NCBI GenBank assembly: GCA_022826345.1 | Contig: JAJDVB010000080.1 | Coordinates: forward strand, 1 to 13,050 | DNA length: 13,050 nt | Source of the DNA: Alphaproteobacteria bacterium | GTDB lineage: Bacteria; Pseudomonadota; Alphaproteobacteria; UBA828 | Direction of reading: 5' to 3' | In this document: positions 1-8,453 of the stretch, one piece after another | How positions within the stretch are numbered: the stretch's first letter is position 1 | How the letters are laid out: each line of letters starts with the position of its first letter | Program-made: the position numbers and the translations under genes | The notes under the pieces: generated by a model | What the model was told of the DNA's origin: nothing | The model's input: the letters and a program-made list of their open reading frames with translations, nothing else | Database searches by the model: none

Positions 1-123
1 ACCCTTCTCGCCCGCCTGATAGTCAAACCGTCGCACAGAGCTTCCGACATCATCCAGTGGTCTCTATGGCGACGACAACACCAAGCCTCAGCAGCTGTTT
101 CTCACTACAAGAAACGACTGTAA
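1..123 (+). pseudogene. C-terminal end of a probable transposase (cut by window edge)
   Basis: An open frame enters from the left edge and stops with TAA at 121-123, giving 40 visible residues. The tail contains IIQWSLWRRQHQ followed by SHYKKR. This pattern of W..WRR.HQ...A...HY.+R is what I remember from the C-termini of DDE transposases in IS701-like elements. It may be the intact end of a gene lying mainly outside the window, or a remnant. About 10 bases after the stop is CAACTGTAGTACTAGGG (128-144), which could be part of the element's terminal repeat, but the partner end is not visible. The assignment rests on a short motif only; an accidental frame is possible. Confidence 0.4.
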
Positions 124-359
124 ACGCAACTGTAGTACTAGGGTGCAGCCCTGGACCGGTCAAGAGGATGCACTTTGCGTGCTGCCCACCGTTCCGTTGC
201 GACTTGAAAAGTTTGCTATATCCATAGGCCGTGTGAAAGGCAGTAGATGTGCCCTAATCCACTGATTAATATTTGAATTCAGTGTTCACTCGTGAAATTA
301 GCTTCAGTCGACCCCATAAGTGGTGTTTGCCGCGGTTTGCGAGGTCTGTCAAGTTCCGG
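124..359. other. non-coding stretch before the transporter operon
   Basis: No gene is supported here. Short frames exist on both strands but have no recognisable motif and no good ribosome binding site. The stretch is more AT-rich than the genes to its right, notably around 195-225 and 258-282. A plus-strand open frame runs from 320 into the binding-protein gene, but it only extends that gene upstream of its real start. On the minus strand near 1-36 a GTG with a GGAAG upstream could begin a gene leaving the window; this is too short to judge. Confidence 0.4.
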
Positions 360-389
360 TTGATCCCACTGGACCGCTCTCCCTATCAT
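360..389 (+). promoter_or_regulatory. candidate sigma-70 promoter of the transporter operon
   Basis: TTGATC at 360-365 and TATCAT at 384-389 are separated by 18 bases. The -10 hexamer differs from TATAAT at one position. Transcription would start near 396, giving a leader of about 60 bases before the ATG at 458. No clear operator or terminator-like hairpin is seen in the leader. It is the best-scoring pair by eye between 124 and 457, but the -35 box is imperfect. Confidence 0.4.
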
Positions 390-457
390 GCTCCCGTTGG
401 CGACCGTGGCACTTCGACAATGAAATACGCGGCGCTGCAATCGGGGAGGGTATCGCT

Positions 458-1597
458 ATGAAAGGCTTTCTGAGGACAGCGGGCGCGGTGGTGACCGCCG
501 GTGCCATCGTGGCTGCCAGTGTGGCCGGCACCCTGCGCGCGGAGGCGGCGGATACCGTCAAGGCCGGCGCAATTCTGTCGATCGAGGGCATCTTCAGCTC
601 GATAGGTGTGCCCGAACGTCAGGGAATCGAGCTCGCGGTGGAGCAGATCAACGCTGCCGGCGGCGTGGGAGGCAAGCAGATCGAGCTGGTCGTCTACGAC
701 GACGGCGGCGATCAGGTCAAGGCGGTGCAACTCGCCAACAGATTGATTTATGAAGATAAGGTCGAAGTCAGCTTTGGGCCGACAGTGACTCCGACAGGTG
801 AGATGATCACGCCCGTCTTCGAGCAGAACGGCGTTCTCATGATCGGCTTCATCGCGCAGGAATACGTGTGGCGCGGCACCTCATACATCTTCATGTCCTT
901 GCCGAGCGATGGGATCAACGCGGAGGCCATGGTTCTCCATGCAAAACGCCATGCCAATGCCGCGAACATCGCAATTGCCTATGCAAATGTTCCCTACGGC
1001 GTGAACGGCAACAAGTTCATCAGACAGATGGCCGAGAAGCACGGTGTAAACGTCGTCACGGAAGAAAAATGGGGCGAAACCGATATCGACTTCACGGCGC
1101 AGGCCAACCGGCTCAAGGGAGAGGGCCCCGACGCTATCCTGATCTGGGGTTCATGCGCCGTCGCCGACGCGCAATTCATCAAGGCATTGCGTGAGGCCGG
1201 CGAGAACGCGCCGATTGTCGGCAATCTGTGCATCCCGAGCCCACACACCGCCGAGATTGCCGGCGCGGCCGCCGAGGGCGCCGTGGCGTTCAGCGTCGTG
1301 GACTATGCCAACCCGGATGCGGAGACCCAGGCATTCCTGACGGCGTTCAACGAGAAGTTCGGGAACTTTCCAATTCCGTTCGCCGCTACGAGCTATGACG
1401 GTGTCCACCTGTGGGCGAAGGCGGTGGAGCGCGCCGGGGGCAAGACCGATTCTGAATCCGTGGCTGCGGCGATGATCGGTGTCGAGCACAAGGGCGTCTC
1501 GGGCCAGTACCACATCACTGAGGACAATCACCACGGCATGTCAGCCGAGGCGTACAAGCCGATCGTGCTTCAGAACGGTCAGTGGGTCTCGATGTAA
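458..1597 (+). CDS. HAAT-family ABC transporter substrate-binding protein (LivK-like)
   Basis: This is the periplasmic receptor of the importer encoded downstream; it captures a ligand and delivers it to the LivHM permeases. The ATG at 458 is chosen because GGGGAGGG lies 7-8 bases upstream and a Sec signal peptide follows directly: KGFLR, then a small-residue hydrophobic core, and a likely cleavage after Ala30 or Ala31. An upstream GTG in the same frame would bury the signal peptide. The product is 379 residues, typical of Peripla_BP_6 proteins. Family hallmarks are the AGAILSIEGIFSSIG start of the mature protein, RQGIELAVEQINAAGG (55-69), the pocket segment FGPTVTPTGEM (107-116), DIDFTAQ (209-215) and SYDGVHLWAKA (312-322). 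Cys233 and Cys258 could form a disulfide. The pocket has Thr residues where amino-acid binders usually have Ser/Ala, so the ligand cannot be named; amides, urea-like compounds or aromatic acids are as possible as leucine. Confidence 0.92.
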   Translation: MKGFLRTAGAVVTAGAIVAASVAGTLRAEAADTVKAGAILSIEGIFSSIGVPERQGIELAVEQINAAGGVGGKQIELVVYDDGGDQVKAVQLANRLIYEDKVEVSFGPTVTPTGEMITPVFEQNGVLMIGFIAQEYVWRGTSYIFMSLPSDGINAEAMVLHAKRHANAANIAIAYANVPYGVNGNKFIRQMAEKHGVNVVTEEKWGETDIDFTAQANRLKGEGPDAILIWGSCAVADAQFIKALREAGENAPIVGNLCIPSPHTAEIAGAAAEGAVAFSVVDYANPDAETQAFLTAFNEKFGNFPIPFAATSYDGVHLWAKAVERAGGKTDSESVAAAMIGVEHKGVSGQYHITEDNHHGMSAEAYKPIVLQNGQWVSM

Positions 1598-1639
1598 CGG
1601 AATCGTCGACATTGGCGCAGCAAGCGTAGGAGTTGGGCC

Positions 1640-2290
1640 ATGCCAGAGCCGAATTGGGACATCAACGCCGAAGAGAAGGCGTTGATCATCATCGATATGC
1701 AGAACGGCTTCTGCGACAAGCGGGGCTTTATGTGCCAGCTTGGCCTGGACATCGACCAGTGCATCTCTGCTGTCGAGCCCCTGCGCAGGGTGCTGCAGCG
1801 TTGCCGCGAGCTGGAGATCCCTGTGATCTTTACCCGTTACTGGCTCAGGCCGGACTACAAGGACGCCGGCCTATTCGAAGATCTTTTTCCGGGAAGCCAT
1901 CAGATTCAGGCCATGGTGGCCGGGACGTGGGACGCGGATATCTTCGACGCACTCGCGCCGGTCGACGGCGAGTACATTATCGACAAGCAGCGCTACAGCG
2001 CGTTCTACGAGACCAATCTTGACCTGATCCTGCGCGACCTGGGCACGACCATGACCGTGATCACGGGGGTCACGACCAATATCTGTGTCGAGTCCACCGT
2101 GCGCGACGCGCTGTTTCGAAACTACAAGCCCGTGATTCTGGAGGATTGCACCGGAGCCGTCGACGAGCTGATGCACAAGGGCGCGCTGCACACTTTCCGC
2201 TACGGCATGGGCGACGTCATTTCCTCGGAGAAGTTCCTCGCAAAGGTCCAGCCCAACCCAAGCGCGGGCGTAAGCGCGGCGGCGCAATAG
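1640..2290 (+). CDS. isochorismatase-family cysteine amidohydrolase (RutB/biuret-hydrolase-like)
   Basis: A cytoplasmic cysteine hydrolase of 216 residues, probably cleaving a C-N amide or ureido bond. The catalytic triad of the family is visible: Asp19 in IIIDMQNGF, Lys116 in DKQRYSAFYETNLD, and Cys149 in TGVTTNICVESTVRDA. The last two segments match RutB (ureidoacrylate amidohydrolase) and biuret hydrolase better than true isochorismatases, which carry an extra carrier domain or a different context. The ATG at 1640 has TAGGAG seven bases upstream. The gene lies 42 bases after the binding-protein gene and before the permease genes, in the same direction, so it is embedded in the transporter operon. 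This suggests that the imported compound or its first product is its substrate. Which amide it cleaves cannot be told from sequence; nicotinamidase and N-carbamoyl-amine hydrolases share the same fold. Confidence 0.85.
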   Translation: MPEPNWDINAEEKALIIIDMQNGFCDKRGFMCQLGLDIDQCISAVEPLRRVLQRCRELEIPVIFTRYWLRPDYKDAGLFEDLFPGSHQIQAMVAGTWDADIFDALAPVDGEYIIDKQRYSAFYETNLDLILRDLGTTMTVITGVTTNICVESTVRDALFRNYKPVILEDCTGAVDELMHKGALHTFRYGMGDVISSEKFLAKVQPNPSAGVSAAAQ

Positions 2291-2477
2291 ACCCGAGCGT
2301 TGTGAGGCGAACCAGGGGGCAGGGAGCATCCGCCGCAGGACGGTGCCGGCGGTCCGGCTTCCCGCCTCCGCACGAATGGTGACTGAGGACAACTTGCCGC
2401 TCTGAAGCTGCTCGTTCCTCTGATGACCCGCCGTGGTTGGGAGAGGCCGGCGGCCGGCATCGTTGAGGAGATCACGG

Positions 2478-3359
2478 TTGGGCGTTCTTCAGCTGCTCGT
2501 TTCCGGAATCACCATCGGAATGGTCTACGGGCTTGTCGCCCTCGGTTACCATCTCATCTTCCGTGCCACCGGCCTGATCGACTTCGCACAAGGTGAAAAG
2601 GTAGCGCTAGGCGGCCTGTTCGTTCTGGCCGTCATAGGCCTGGTTGGCGAGAACCTGTGGGCGGCGATCATTGTCGCCACGATCATGGGTTTTGCGCTCG
2701 GCTGGTTCTATGAGTGGGGGATCCTTCGCCGCACCTACGGCCGCGAGCAGGTCGTGCAGATCATCGCCACCGTGGGAGTGGCGCTCCTGCTCTATCACGG
2801 GCACGGGCTGTTCTGGGGCCTTCCCGCCGTGCCGTTCCCGTACTCGCTTGGCGGCGATCGCGACAAGGTGATCACGCTGTGGGGCCTGCGCGTGCTGGAG
2901 GATCGTTTCTGGGTCTGGGGCCTCGTGATCGCCGTCGTGGCTCTGCTGCACGTCTATTTCGAGCGGACCCGACACGGCCAGGCCCTCATCGCCTCCGCCG
3001 ACAACGAACTTGGCGCCAAGCTGAGCGGCATCAACGTCAAGGCGATGCGGCTTCACGCGGTCGGCGTGGCCACGGCACTTGCCGTTCTCGGTGGCGCCTT
3101 CATTGCACCGTTTGCACTGGCGGGCGGCTCGATCGGCATGCCCATCGCGGTCAAGGCGTTCGCAGGCGCCATGATCGGCGGGCTTCACAGCTCGGTCGGC
3201 GTCGTCGCGGGTTCAGTTCTGGTCGGCGTCATAGAGAGCTTAGCCGCGGGCCTGATCTCCTACGGCTACCGCGATCCCGTGGCCTTCGCGCTGCTTCTCC
3301 TCATTCTCTTGTTGCGGCCGAGCGGCATCTTCGCCCGCCCGCGGGAGCGCATTGGCTGA
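2478..3359 (+). CDS. livH: branched-chain-type ABC transporter permease LivH
   Basis: An inner-membrane permease of 293 residues forming the channel with LivM. The start is taken as TTG at 2478, with GAGGAG seven bases before it; the result MGVLQLLVSGITIGMVYGLV is the normal LivH N-terminus. A GTG at 2433 in the same frame would add 15 arginine-rich residues that do not look like family sequence. Typical segments are HLIFRATGLIDFAQGE near the N-terminus, the cytoplasmic coupling loop TRHGQALIASADNELGAKLSGI, which docks to the ATPases, and the glycine-rich end IGGLHSSVGVVAGSVLVGVIE followed by a hydrophobic helix and LLLRPSGIFA. Several hydrophobic helices can be seen throughout. It follows the hydrolase gene after 187 bases that hold no recognisable gene and only weak GC-rich repeats. 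The stop lies three bases before livM. Confidence 0.93.
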   Translation: MGVLQLLVSGITIGMVYGLVALGYHLIFRATGLIDFAQGEKVALGGLFVLAVIGLVGENLWAAIIVATIMGFALGWFYEWGILRRTYGREQVVQIIATVGVALLLYHGHGLFWGLPAVPFPYSLGGDRDKVITLWGLRVLEDRFWVWGLVIAVVALLHVYFERTRHGQALIASADNELGAKLSGINVKAMRLHAVGVATALAVLGGAFIAPFALAGGSIGMPIAVKAFAGAMIGGLHSSVGVVAGSVLVGVIESLAAGLISYGYRDPVAFALLLLILLLRPSGIFARPRERIG

Positions 3360-3362
3360 GCG

Positions 3363-4358
3363 ATGAGAAGCCACGGATACGTCAGCCTCACGCTCGCCTT
3401 CGTCGCCATCTTCACGTTCGGCGCCGTCGCGCCATTCGACTACATCTATCAGTTGCAGGTCCTCTCGCTCGCCGGTCTTATCGCCCTGCAGGCGATCGGG
3501 CTCAATCTTCTGCTCGGCGGCACCGGTCAGATCTCGCTCGGTCAGGTCGGCTTCATGGGCGTCGGCGCGTACACCTCTGGCGCGCTCCTCAAGCTCGAGG
3601 GGTGGCCGTTTCTTGCAGCCTTCGTCGTTGCCATGCTCCTGGCTGGGGTCTTTGGCTTTTTCGTGGGCTATATCGCGCTCCGCCTGCGCGGCCACTACCT
3701 GGCGATGGCGACGCTCGCGTTCGGCGGCATCGTCTTCGGCCTCATCAATGAGATCGAGATAATCGGCGGTCCCCTCGGCATGCTGCGCATCCCGCCGATT
3801 GATTTCGCAGGTCTCAGGATCCTCTCGCCGCACGACAAGTATCTCGTGATCTGGGGCATTACCGCCGTGGCAACTGCGGCGGTGATCAGCCTGCTCCATT
3901 CGCGCGTCGGCCGGGCGCTAGCGGCGATTCGCGACGACGAGGTGGCGGCAAGCGCAATGGGCATCAATGTCGCGCGCTACAAGATCGCTATCTTCGTGTT
4001 TGCCTCCATGCTTTCCGGCATGGCGGGAAGTCTCTACGCGAGTTATCTCGGCGGGCTCGCACCCCTCCGATTTGGCATTCTCGAATCGGTGATGTTGCTC
4101 GTCGTCGTCGCCGTCGGCGGGCTCAGAAGCGTCAGCGGCACCGTCTTCGCCGCGATCATCCTGACCGCGCTGCCCGAGTTCCTGCGCCAGTACGAGGAGT
4201 ACCGCCCGACGGCCTATGCCGTCGCCCTCATCCTGCTGATCATACTATTTCCCGGTGGTATCGGCCGTGTGCTGCAACTCACCGAGCTGGCGATTGCGCG
4301 AAGTCTGACGGCGATGCTTCGCGGCGCTGCGGCAGCGCGCCCGCGCAAGGACGCCTGA
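3363..4358 (+). CDS. livM: branched-chain-type ABC transporter permease LivM
   Basis: The second inner-membrane permease, 331 residues, partner of LivH. It carries the LivM signature GLNLLLGGTGQISLGQVGFM followed by GVGAYTSGALL, then LRLRGHYLAMATLAFGGI, the coupling loop SRVGRALAAIRDDEVAASAMGI, and the closing helices with VAVGGLRSVSGTVFAAIIL and LFPGGI. The ATG at 3363 begins three bases after the livH stop and the livG ATG follows one base after its own stop, so translation is probably coupled through this part of the operon. No strong Shine-Dalgarno is present, which fits coupling. The C-terminal 25 residues are a basic tail rich in Ala and Arg, not part of the conserved domain. Confidence 0.93.
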   Translation: MRSHGYVSLTLAFVAIFTFGAVAPFDYIYQLQVLSLAGLIALQAIGLNLLLGGTGQISLGQVGFMGVGAYTSGALLKLEGWPFLAAFVVAMLLAGVFGFFVGYIALRLRGHYLAMATLAFGGIVFGLINEIEIIGGPLGMLRIPPIDFAGLRILSPHDKYLVIWGITAVATAAVISLLHSRVGRALAAIRDDEVAASAMGINVARYKIAIFVFASMLSGMAGSLYASYLGGLAPLRFGILESVMLLVVVAVGGLRSVSGTVFAAIILTALPEFLRQYEEYRPTAYAVALILLIILFPGGIGRVLQLTELAIARSLTAMLRGAAAARPRKDA

Positions 4359-4359
4359 G

Positions 4360-5144
4360 ATGGCAGACGCAGGCGAGGCCCCGATCCTGAGCTGCCACGC
4401 CCTGACCCGGCGTTTCGGCGGGCTTGAGGCAGTGCGCAACGTGTCGTTCGGAGTGGAGACCGGATCGATCACCGCGCTGATCGGCCCGAACGGCGCGGGA
4501 AAGACGACCATATTCAACCTCATCAGTGGGCTCGACCGACCGAGCGCCGGCGAAATTCGGATTGACGGCCGGCCGGTGCACAGGCTTCAACCCCATGTGA
4601 TCGCCGCCGAGCTGGGAATCGCCCGCACGTTCCAGAACATCCGCCTGTTCTCGCGGTTGAGCGCCCTCGACAACGTGCGCGTGGGACGACACGCGCGATC
4701 GCGTGGAGAGCTGTTCGCATCCATGCTCAAGCCGCCATGGGTGCGCCGCGAGGAGAAGCGGACCACCGAAATGGCGCGCGAGTGCCTCGCCTTTGTGGGC
4801 CTCGAGGCTCGCGCCTCGTTGCCGGCTATCGACCTCCCCTACGGGGAGCAGCGCCTCGTCGACCTCGCCCGCGCGCTTGCACTGGAGCCTCGCTGCATCC
4901 TCCTCGATGAACCGGCCGCCGGGTTCAACCTGCAGGAAAGCGAGAGGCTCGCACGGCTCATCGAAAGAATCAGGGACCGGGGAGTCACTGTCTTCCTCAT
5001 CGAGCACAAGATGGACCTCGTCATGCAGGTCTCGCGTCACGTGATCGTGCTCAACTTCGGCGAGGTGATCGCGAGCGGGCCGCCTATCGCAGTGCAGGAG
5101 GACCGGGGGGTCATCGAGGCCTATCTCGGCACGGGAGCGGGCTC

Positions 5145-5151
<7 letters not shown>
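4360..5151 (+). CDS. livG: branched-chain-type ABC transporter ATPase LivG
   Basis: One of the two ATP-hydrolysing subunits of the importer, 263 residues. In order: aromatic-loop region FGGLEAV (19-25), Walker A GPNGAGKTT (42-50), the LivG-type Q-loop segment RTFQNIRLF (89-97), signature LPYGEQRLVDLARAL (159-173), Walker B CILLDEPAAG (179-188) and the switch histidine His216 in LIEHKMD. The signature is slightly degenerate: the family usually has LSYGQQR, here Ser is Pro and the first Gln is Glu; LivG proteins tolerate such changes better than LivF. The start ATG is one base past the livM stop. The end of the gene overlaps the probable start of livF by seven bases. The heterodimer partner is LivF. 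Confidence 0.93.
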
Positions 5152-5880
<729 letters not shown>

Positions 5881-5909
<29 letters not shown>

Positions 5910-6279
5910 TCTCGATAAGGGCGTCGTCACGGATCAAACGTGCCACCTGTACGCCGGTCGCTGCCGGGTAGGGCGGCCCCTTGAAAAACTCTCGGCGCAC
6001 GTCGGCCGTCTTCGAATAGCCCTCCAGCGTCACGAAGTAATCGACCGTCTCGACGACGTTGTCGAAGCCCCCACCGGCAGCCGCCAGAATGTCGCCCATC
6101 TTGAAAAAGATATGACGTGTCTGCGCGACAATGTCGTCGGGCCCCACGATGTCCAGATTCTCGTCCGTGGCGGTCAGGCCGGAAATGAAAAGAAGGTCAC
6201 CGACACGGACCGCCGGCGAAAAGGTCAGCCGGTCGGACCACTTCTCCCAAGGATATATCGGCTCATAGACGGTCGTCAC
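5881..6279 (-). CDS. RidA/YjgF/UK114-family protein without the classical arginine
   Basis: A 132-residue protein of the RidA fold, expected to be a cytosolic trimer with ligand sites between subunits. The start is GTG at 6279 with AGGAGAG a few bases upstream. Family features are VRVGDLLFISGLTA (24-37), QTRHIFFKMGDILAAAGG (53-70), the strand VVETVDYFVTL (75-85), YPAATGVQVARL (104-115) and the end ALIEIKALAVL. In E. coli RidA, Arg105 of PARSCVEVARL binds the carboxylate of the imine substrate; here the aligned residue is Ala107. This points to one of the Rid subfamilies that lack enamine/imine deaminase activity or act on other substrates. Glu123 aligns with the conserved Glu120. The gene is 18 bases after the acyl-CoA synthetase stop, as third gene of a MaoC-synthetase-RidA unit. 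The link to the RutB-like gene recalls RutC, but the missing Arg argues against simple equivalence. Confidence 0.85.
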
Positions 6280-6297
6280 CTCTCTCTCCTCGTGCAG

Positions 6298-7932
6298 CTA
6301 CGAGACTTGACGAAGGTGAAAGCGTTGGATCTTTCCGGACTCCGTCTTCGGCAGGTCTTCGACGAATGTAATTTCGCGGGGGAATTGATGTTTGCCGAGG
6401 GTCGCCTTCACGACATCCACAATTTCCTGCCGCAAGGTCGGTGTTTCGCGATGGTCGGGCCTCAGTACGACATGCGCCGTGACGATTTCACCGCGTCTCT
6501 CGTCGGGCTTGCCGACAACCGCGGCTTCTGCAACCGCAGGATGTCGGAGAATCGCGCTTTCCACCTCGAAGGGGCCGATGCGGTAGCCAGCGCTGTTGAT
6601 TACGTCGTCGGAGCGGCCTTCGAACACGAAGTATCCGTCTGAGTCTTTCCGCCCGAGGTCGCCAGCGACCAGCCAATCACCTCGGAACTCGCCATCGGGT
6701 CTTGCTGCATCGTTCCAGTAGCCGAGCGAATAGTATCCCTCTGCCGTGCGGCGCTGTCCGATGTGACCGACCGTTTCGGGAGGCAGCTCGTTGCCGTCGT
6801 CGTCGACGATGGCCATGACATGTCCCGGCATCGGTCGGCCCATCGAGCCGGGTTTCACGGCAAGCTCGAGCGCCTGGTAGTTGCCGACGGGCATCCCGAA
6901 TTCGCTGGATCCGTAGTGGTCCAGGGGCGTCAGCTGCCAGACCCTTCGGAAAAAGTCGACGACCTCCGCGTTCAGGGGTTCGCCGCAACTGCCCACGCAC
7001 CGGAGCGCGAGATTGCGGTCGGACACCGCCTCCTCGCCCAGAGCCATGACGCCGCGCAGCACGGTGGGCACCGTAGCGAAGGTGGTAATGCGTTGCTCCT
7101 CCAGCAGTGTCAGCACCGCCTCAGGTGTTGGTGGAGCTTCCACACACATCACGGGCACGCCCATGGCCATGGCCACCATGTAGCAGACCAGGCCGTATCC
7201 CCAGCCCGGGTCCCCGGTAGGCCAGAACATGTCACCGGGCCTGAGAGCGAGCCCGAATTCCATATAGGGCCACATCGCGGCAACGAAGTTGTTGGCCAGC
7301 CTGACGCCCTTGGGTTGCCCGGTAGAGCCCGAGGTGTACAGGATCACGGCCGCTTCGTCGCGCCGGCAGGGGACAGGCTCAAAATCTTCGGCTGCACCGT
7401 CGAGGCCCTGCCAGAAGCTGATGTCGCCCCGTCGAATGCCGCGACCGCGAACGCCCGCGACAGTGATCACGCTCACCCCGTCCTCGCGCAGATCCGGCAG
7501 ACGGTCGCGGACGCTGTGGTGCGTCACGATGGCCTTCGCCCCGCTGTCCGAGATGCGGAATCGGATGGCATCGGGGCCGAATGCCGTGAAGACCGGAACG
7601 TAGACGGCTCCGGCCTTGAAACATCCCAGCATGGCGATGAGCGTTTCCGGCACTCGGGGCAAGACACCGACGACGCGATCGCTCTTTCCCACTCCGATCG
7701 AGGCGAGATGACTGGCGAAACGACCCGTGAGCACAGCGAGTTCCCGGAAGGTGATGACCTCCTGTTCGCCGCCTGCTCCGTACCAATAGAGAGCCACGCC
7801 ATGAGAGTGCGCATTGCGGTCGACGATTGTCTCCGCGATGTTGATGTCGGTGCGGCCCTCCCAGCCGAGCGCGTGCAGTACGTTGCACCACTCAAACGAG
7901 CCGCAGACCTCTTGATAGCTCGGTCTGGCCAT
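6298..7932 (-). CDS. AMP-forming acyl-CoA synthetase (acetyl/medium-chain acyl-CoA synthetase type)
   Basis: A 544-residue member of the ANL superfamily that would adenylate a carboxylic acid and transfer it to CoA. The phosphate loop is YTSGSTGQPKGV (199-210), the adenine motif YGSSE (340-344), ribose-binding Asp425 in GDWLVAGDLG, hinge Arg440 in FEGRSDD, and catalytic Lys534 in LPKTESGKIQR. SAGYRIGPFEVE (447-458) is the form found in acetyl-CoA and medium-chain (ACSM-like) synthetases rather than fatty acyl ligases. The segment VGHIGQRRTAEGYYSLGYWND lacks the usual Gly-Glu-Ile/Leu start of this strand, so substrate-side detail may differ. The ATG at 7932 lies three bases after the stop of the MaoC-like gene, so the two are probably coupled. 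The acid it activates is not predictable; a short, branched or aromatic acid is most likely. Confidence 0.92.
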   Translation of the reverse strand: MARPSYQEVCGSFEWCNVLHALGWEGRTDINIAETIVDRNAHSHGVALYWYGAGGEQEVITFRELAVLTGRFASHLASIGVGKSDRVVGVLPRVPETLIAMLGCFKAGAVYVPVFTAFGPDAIRFRISDSGAKAIVTHHSVRDRLPDLREDGVSVITVAGVRGRGIRRGDISFWQGLDGAAEDFEPVPCRRDEAAVILYTSGSTGQPKGVRLANNFVAAMWPYMEFGLALRPGDMFWPTGDPGWGYGLVCYMVAMAMGVPVMCVEAPPTPEAVLTLLEEQRITTFATVPTVLRGVMALGEEAVSDRNLALRCVGSCGEPLNAEVVDFFRRVWQLTPLDHYGSSEFGMPVGNYQALELAVKPGSMGRPMPGHVMAIVDDDGNELPPETVGHIGQRRTAEGYYSLGYWNDAARPDGEFRGDWLVAGDLGRKDSDGYFVFEGRSDDVINSAGYRIGPFEVESAILRHPAVAEAAVVGKPDERRGEIVTAHVVLRPDHRETPTLRQEIVDVVKATLGKHQFPREITFVEDLPKTESGKIQRFHLRQVS

Positions 7933-7935
7933 GGC

Positions 7936-8397
7936 TCAAGCGGGTTTCTTGTCGCGCAGCAGATAGACGTGGTGGCCTTCGAGAACGACGTCACCGCTCC
8001 CGTTCGTAAGAGTCACGCAAAAGCGCACGACACCGATATTCTTGGCCGGCTTATGCACCACATCCTCCACTTCCAACGCGGAGTGTAACTGGTCGCCCAG
8101 AAAGACCGGCTTGAAGAAGCGACAACCTTGCTCCGCCAGGGCGACCATCGAGTCTTCCAGCCGCTCCGACAGCCGGGTCGCGCCCAGGGCGGTCAGGGAC
8201 ATGAGCATGAGACCGTGAGCGACACGGGCACCGAAGCGCGTGCTGCGCGCGTACTCTTCGTCGTAGTGAATTGGATGGGCATCGCCGGTCATCTCGGCGA
8301 ACTGGCGAAGCATGTGCTCCGTAACCTCGCTGGCGGCGCCCTCGACCCTGTCACCAATGCGAAAGTCGCTTGCGTAGAGTTGACCCGAGTCTTTCAT
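7936..8397 (-). CDS. MaoC-like (R)-specific enoyl-CoA hydratase/dehydratase
   Basis: A 153-residue hot-dog-fold protein of the MaoC/hydratase-2 family, which adds water to 2-enoyl-CoA or removes it from 3-hydroxyacyl-CoA. The hydratase motif is intact: FAEMTGDAHPIHYD (33-46) supplies the catalytic pair Asp39 and His44, followed by FGARVAHGLMLMS (55-67), the usual helix that covers the thioester. Length fits a single-domain bacterial enzyme. The ATG at 8397 has only a weak purine stretch upstream. It is the first gene of the unit with the acyl-CoA synthetase and RidA-family gene, and a promoter with an inverted repeat lies about 50 bases upstream. Together the hydratase and synthetase suggest CoA-dependent degradation of an unsaturated or beta-hydroxy acid; the exact acyl chain is unknown. 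Mesaconyl-CoA-type hydratases are longer, so that reading is unlikely. Confidence 0.9.
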   Translation of the reverse strand: MKDSGQLYASDFRIGDRVEGAASEVTEHMLRQFAEMTGDAHPIHYDEEYARSTRFGARVAHGLMLMSLTALGATRLSERLEDSMVALAEQGCRFFKPVFLGDQLHSALEVEDVVHKPAKNIGVVRFCVTLTNGSGDVVLEGHHVYLLRDKKPA

Positions 8398-8437
8398 TCC
8401 GCCGTACCGCCAAAGTAACTCTGGAGGGCTGCCGCCC

Positions 8438-8453
8438 CTGCCAAGCGTGGCAG
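8438..8453. promoter_or_regulatory. perfect inverted repeat, candidate operator
   Basis: CTGCCA-AGCG-TGGCAG is a perfect 6-base inverted repeat with a 4-base spacer. It overlaps the last two bases of the TATACT box and covers the expected transcription start of the hydratase unit. That is the classic place for a repressor. It is not followed by a T run on either strand, so it is not a terminator. No regulator gene is visible in the window to pair with it. Confidence 0.45.

Noticed and set aside
273..461. Small open frame ahead of the binding-protein gene
   Set aside because: Overlaps the candidate promoter, lacks a ribosome binding site and has no recognisable feature.
2291..2477. Possible terminator or small gene between the hydrolase and livH
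   Set aside because: GC-rich partial repeats such as GCCGGCGGTCCGGC are present but there is no T run and no frame with a good start; the operon probably reads through.
2406..2504. AGCTGCTCGTT occurs twice, at 2406 and 2491, around the livH start
   Set aside because: Only 11 identical bases in GC-rich DNA with dissimilar flanks; chance is the simpler explanation.
2714..3751. A 345-codon plus-strand open frame across livH and livM
   Set aside because: It is a shadow in another frame; its Arg-rich product has no membrane helices while the livH and livM frames match known permeases closely.
6763..8088. A 441-codon plus-strand open frame
   Set aside because: It lies antisense to the acyl-CoA synthetase and hydratase genes, is rich in His, Arg and Asp as expected of a GC-rich shadow frame, and has no family motif.
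8438..8453. Reading the inverted repeat as a transcription terminator
   Set aside because: The stem is only six bases and no T run follows on either strand; its position over a -10 box fits an operator better.
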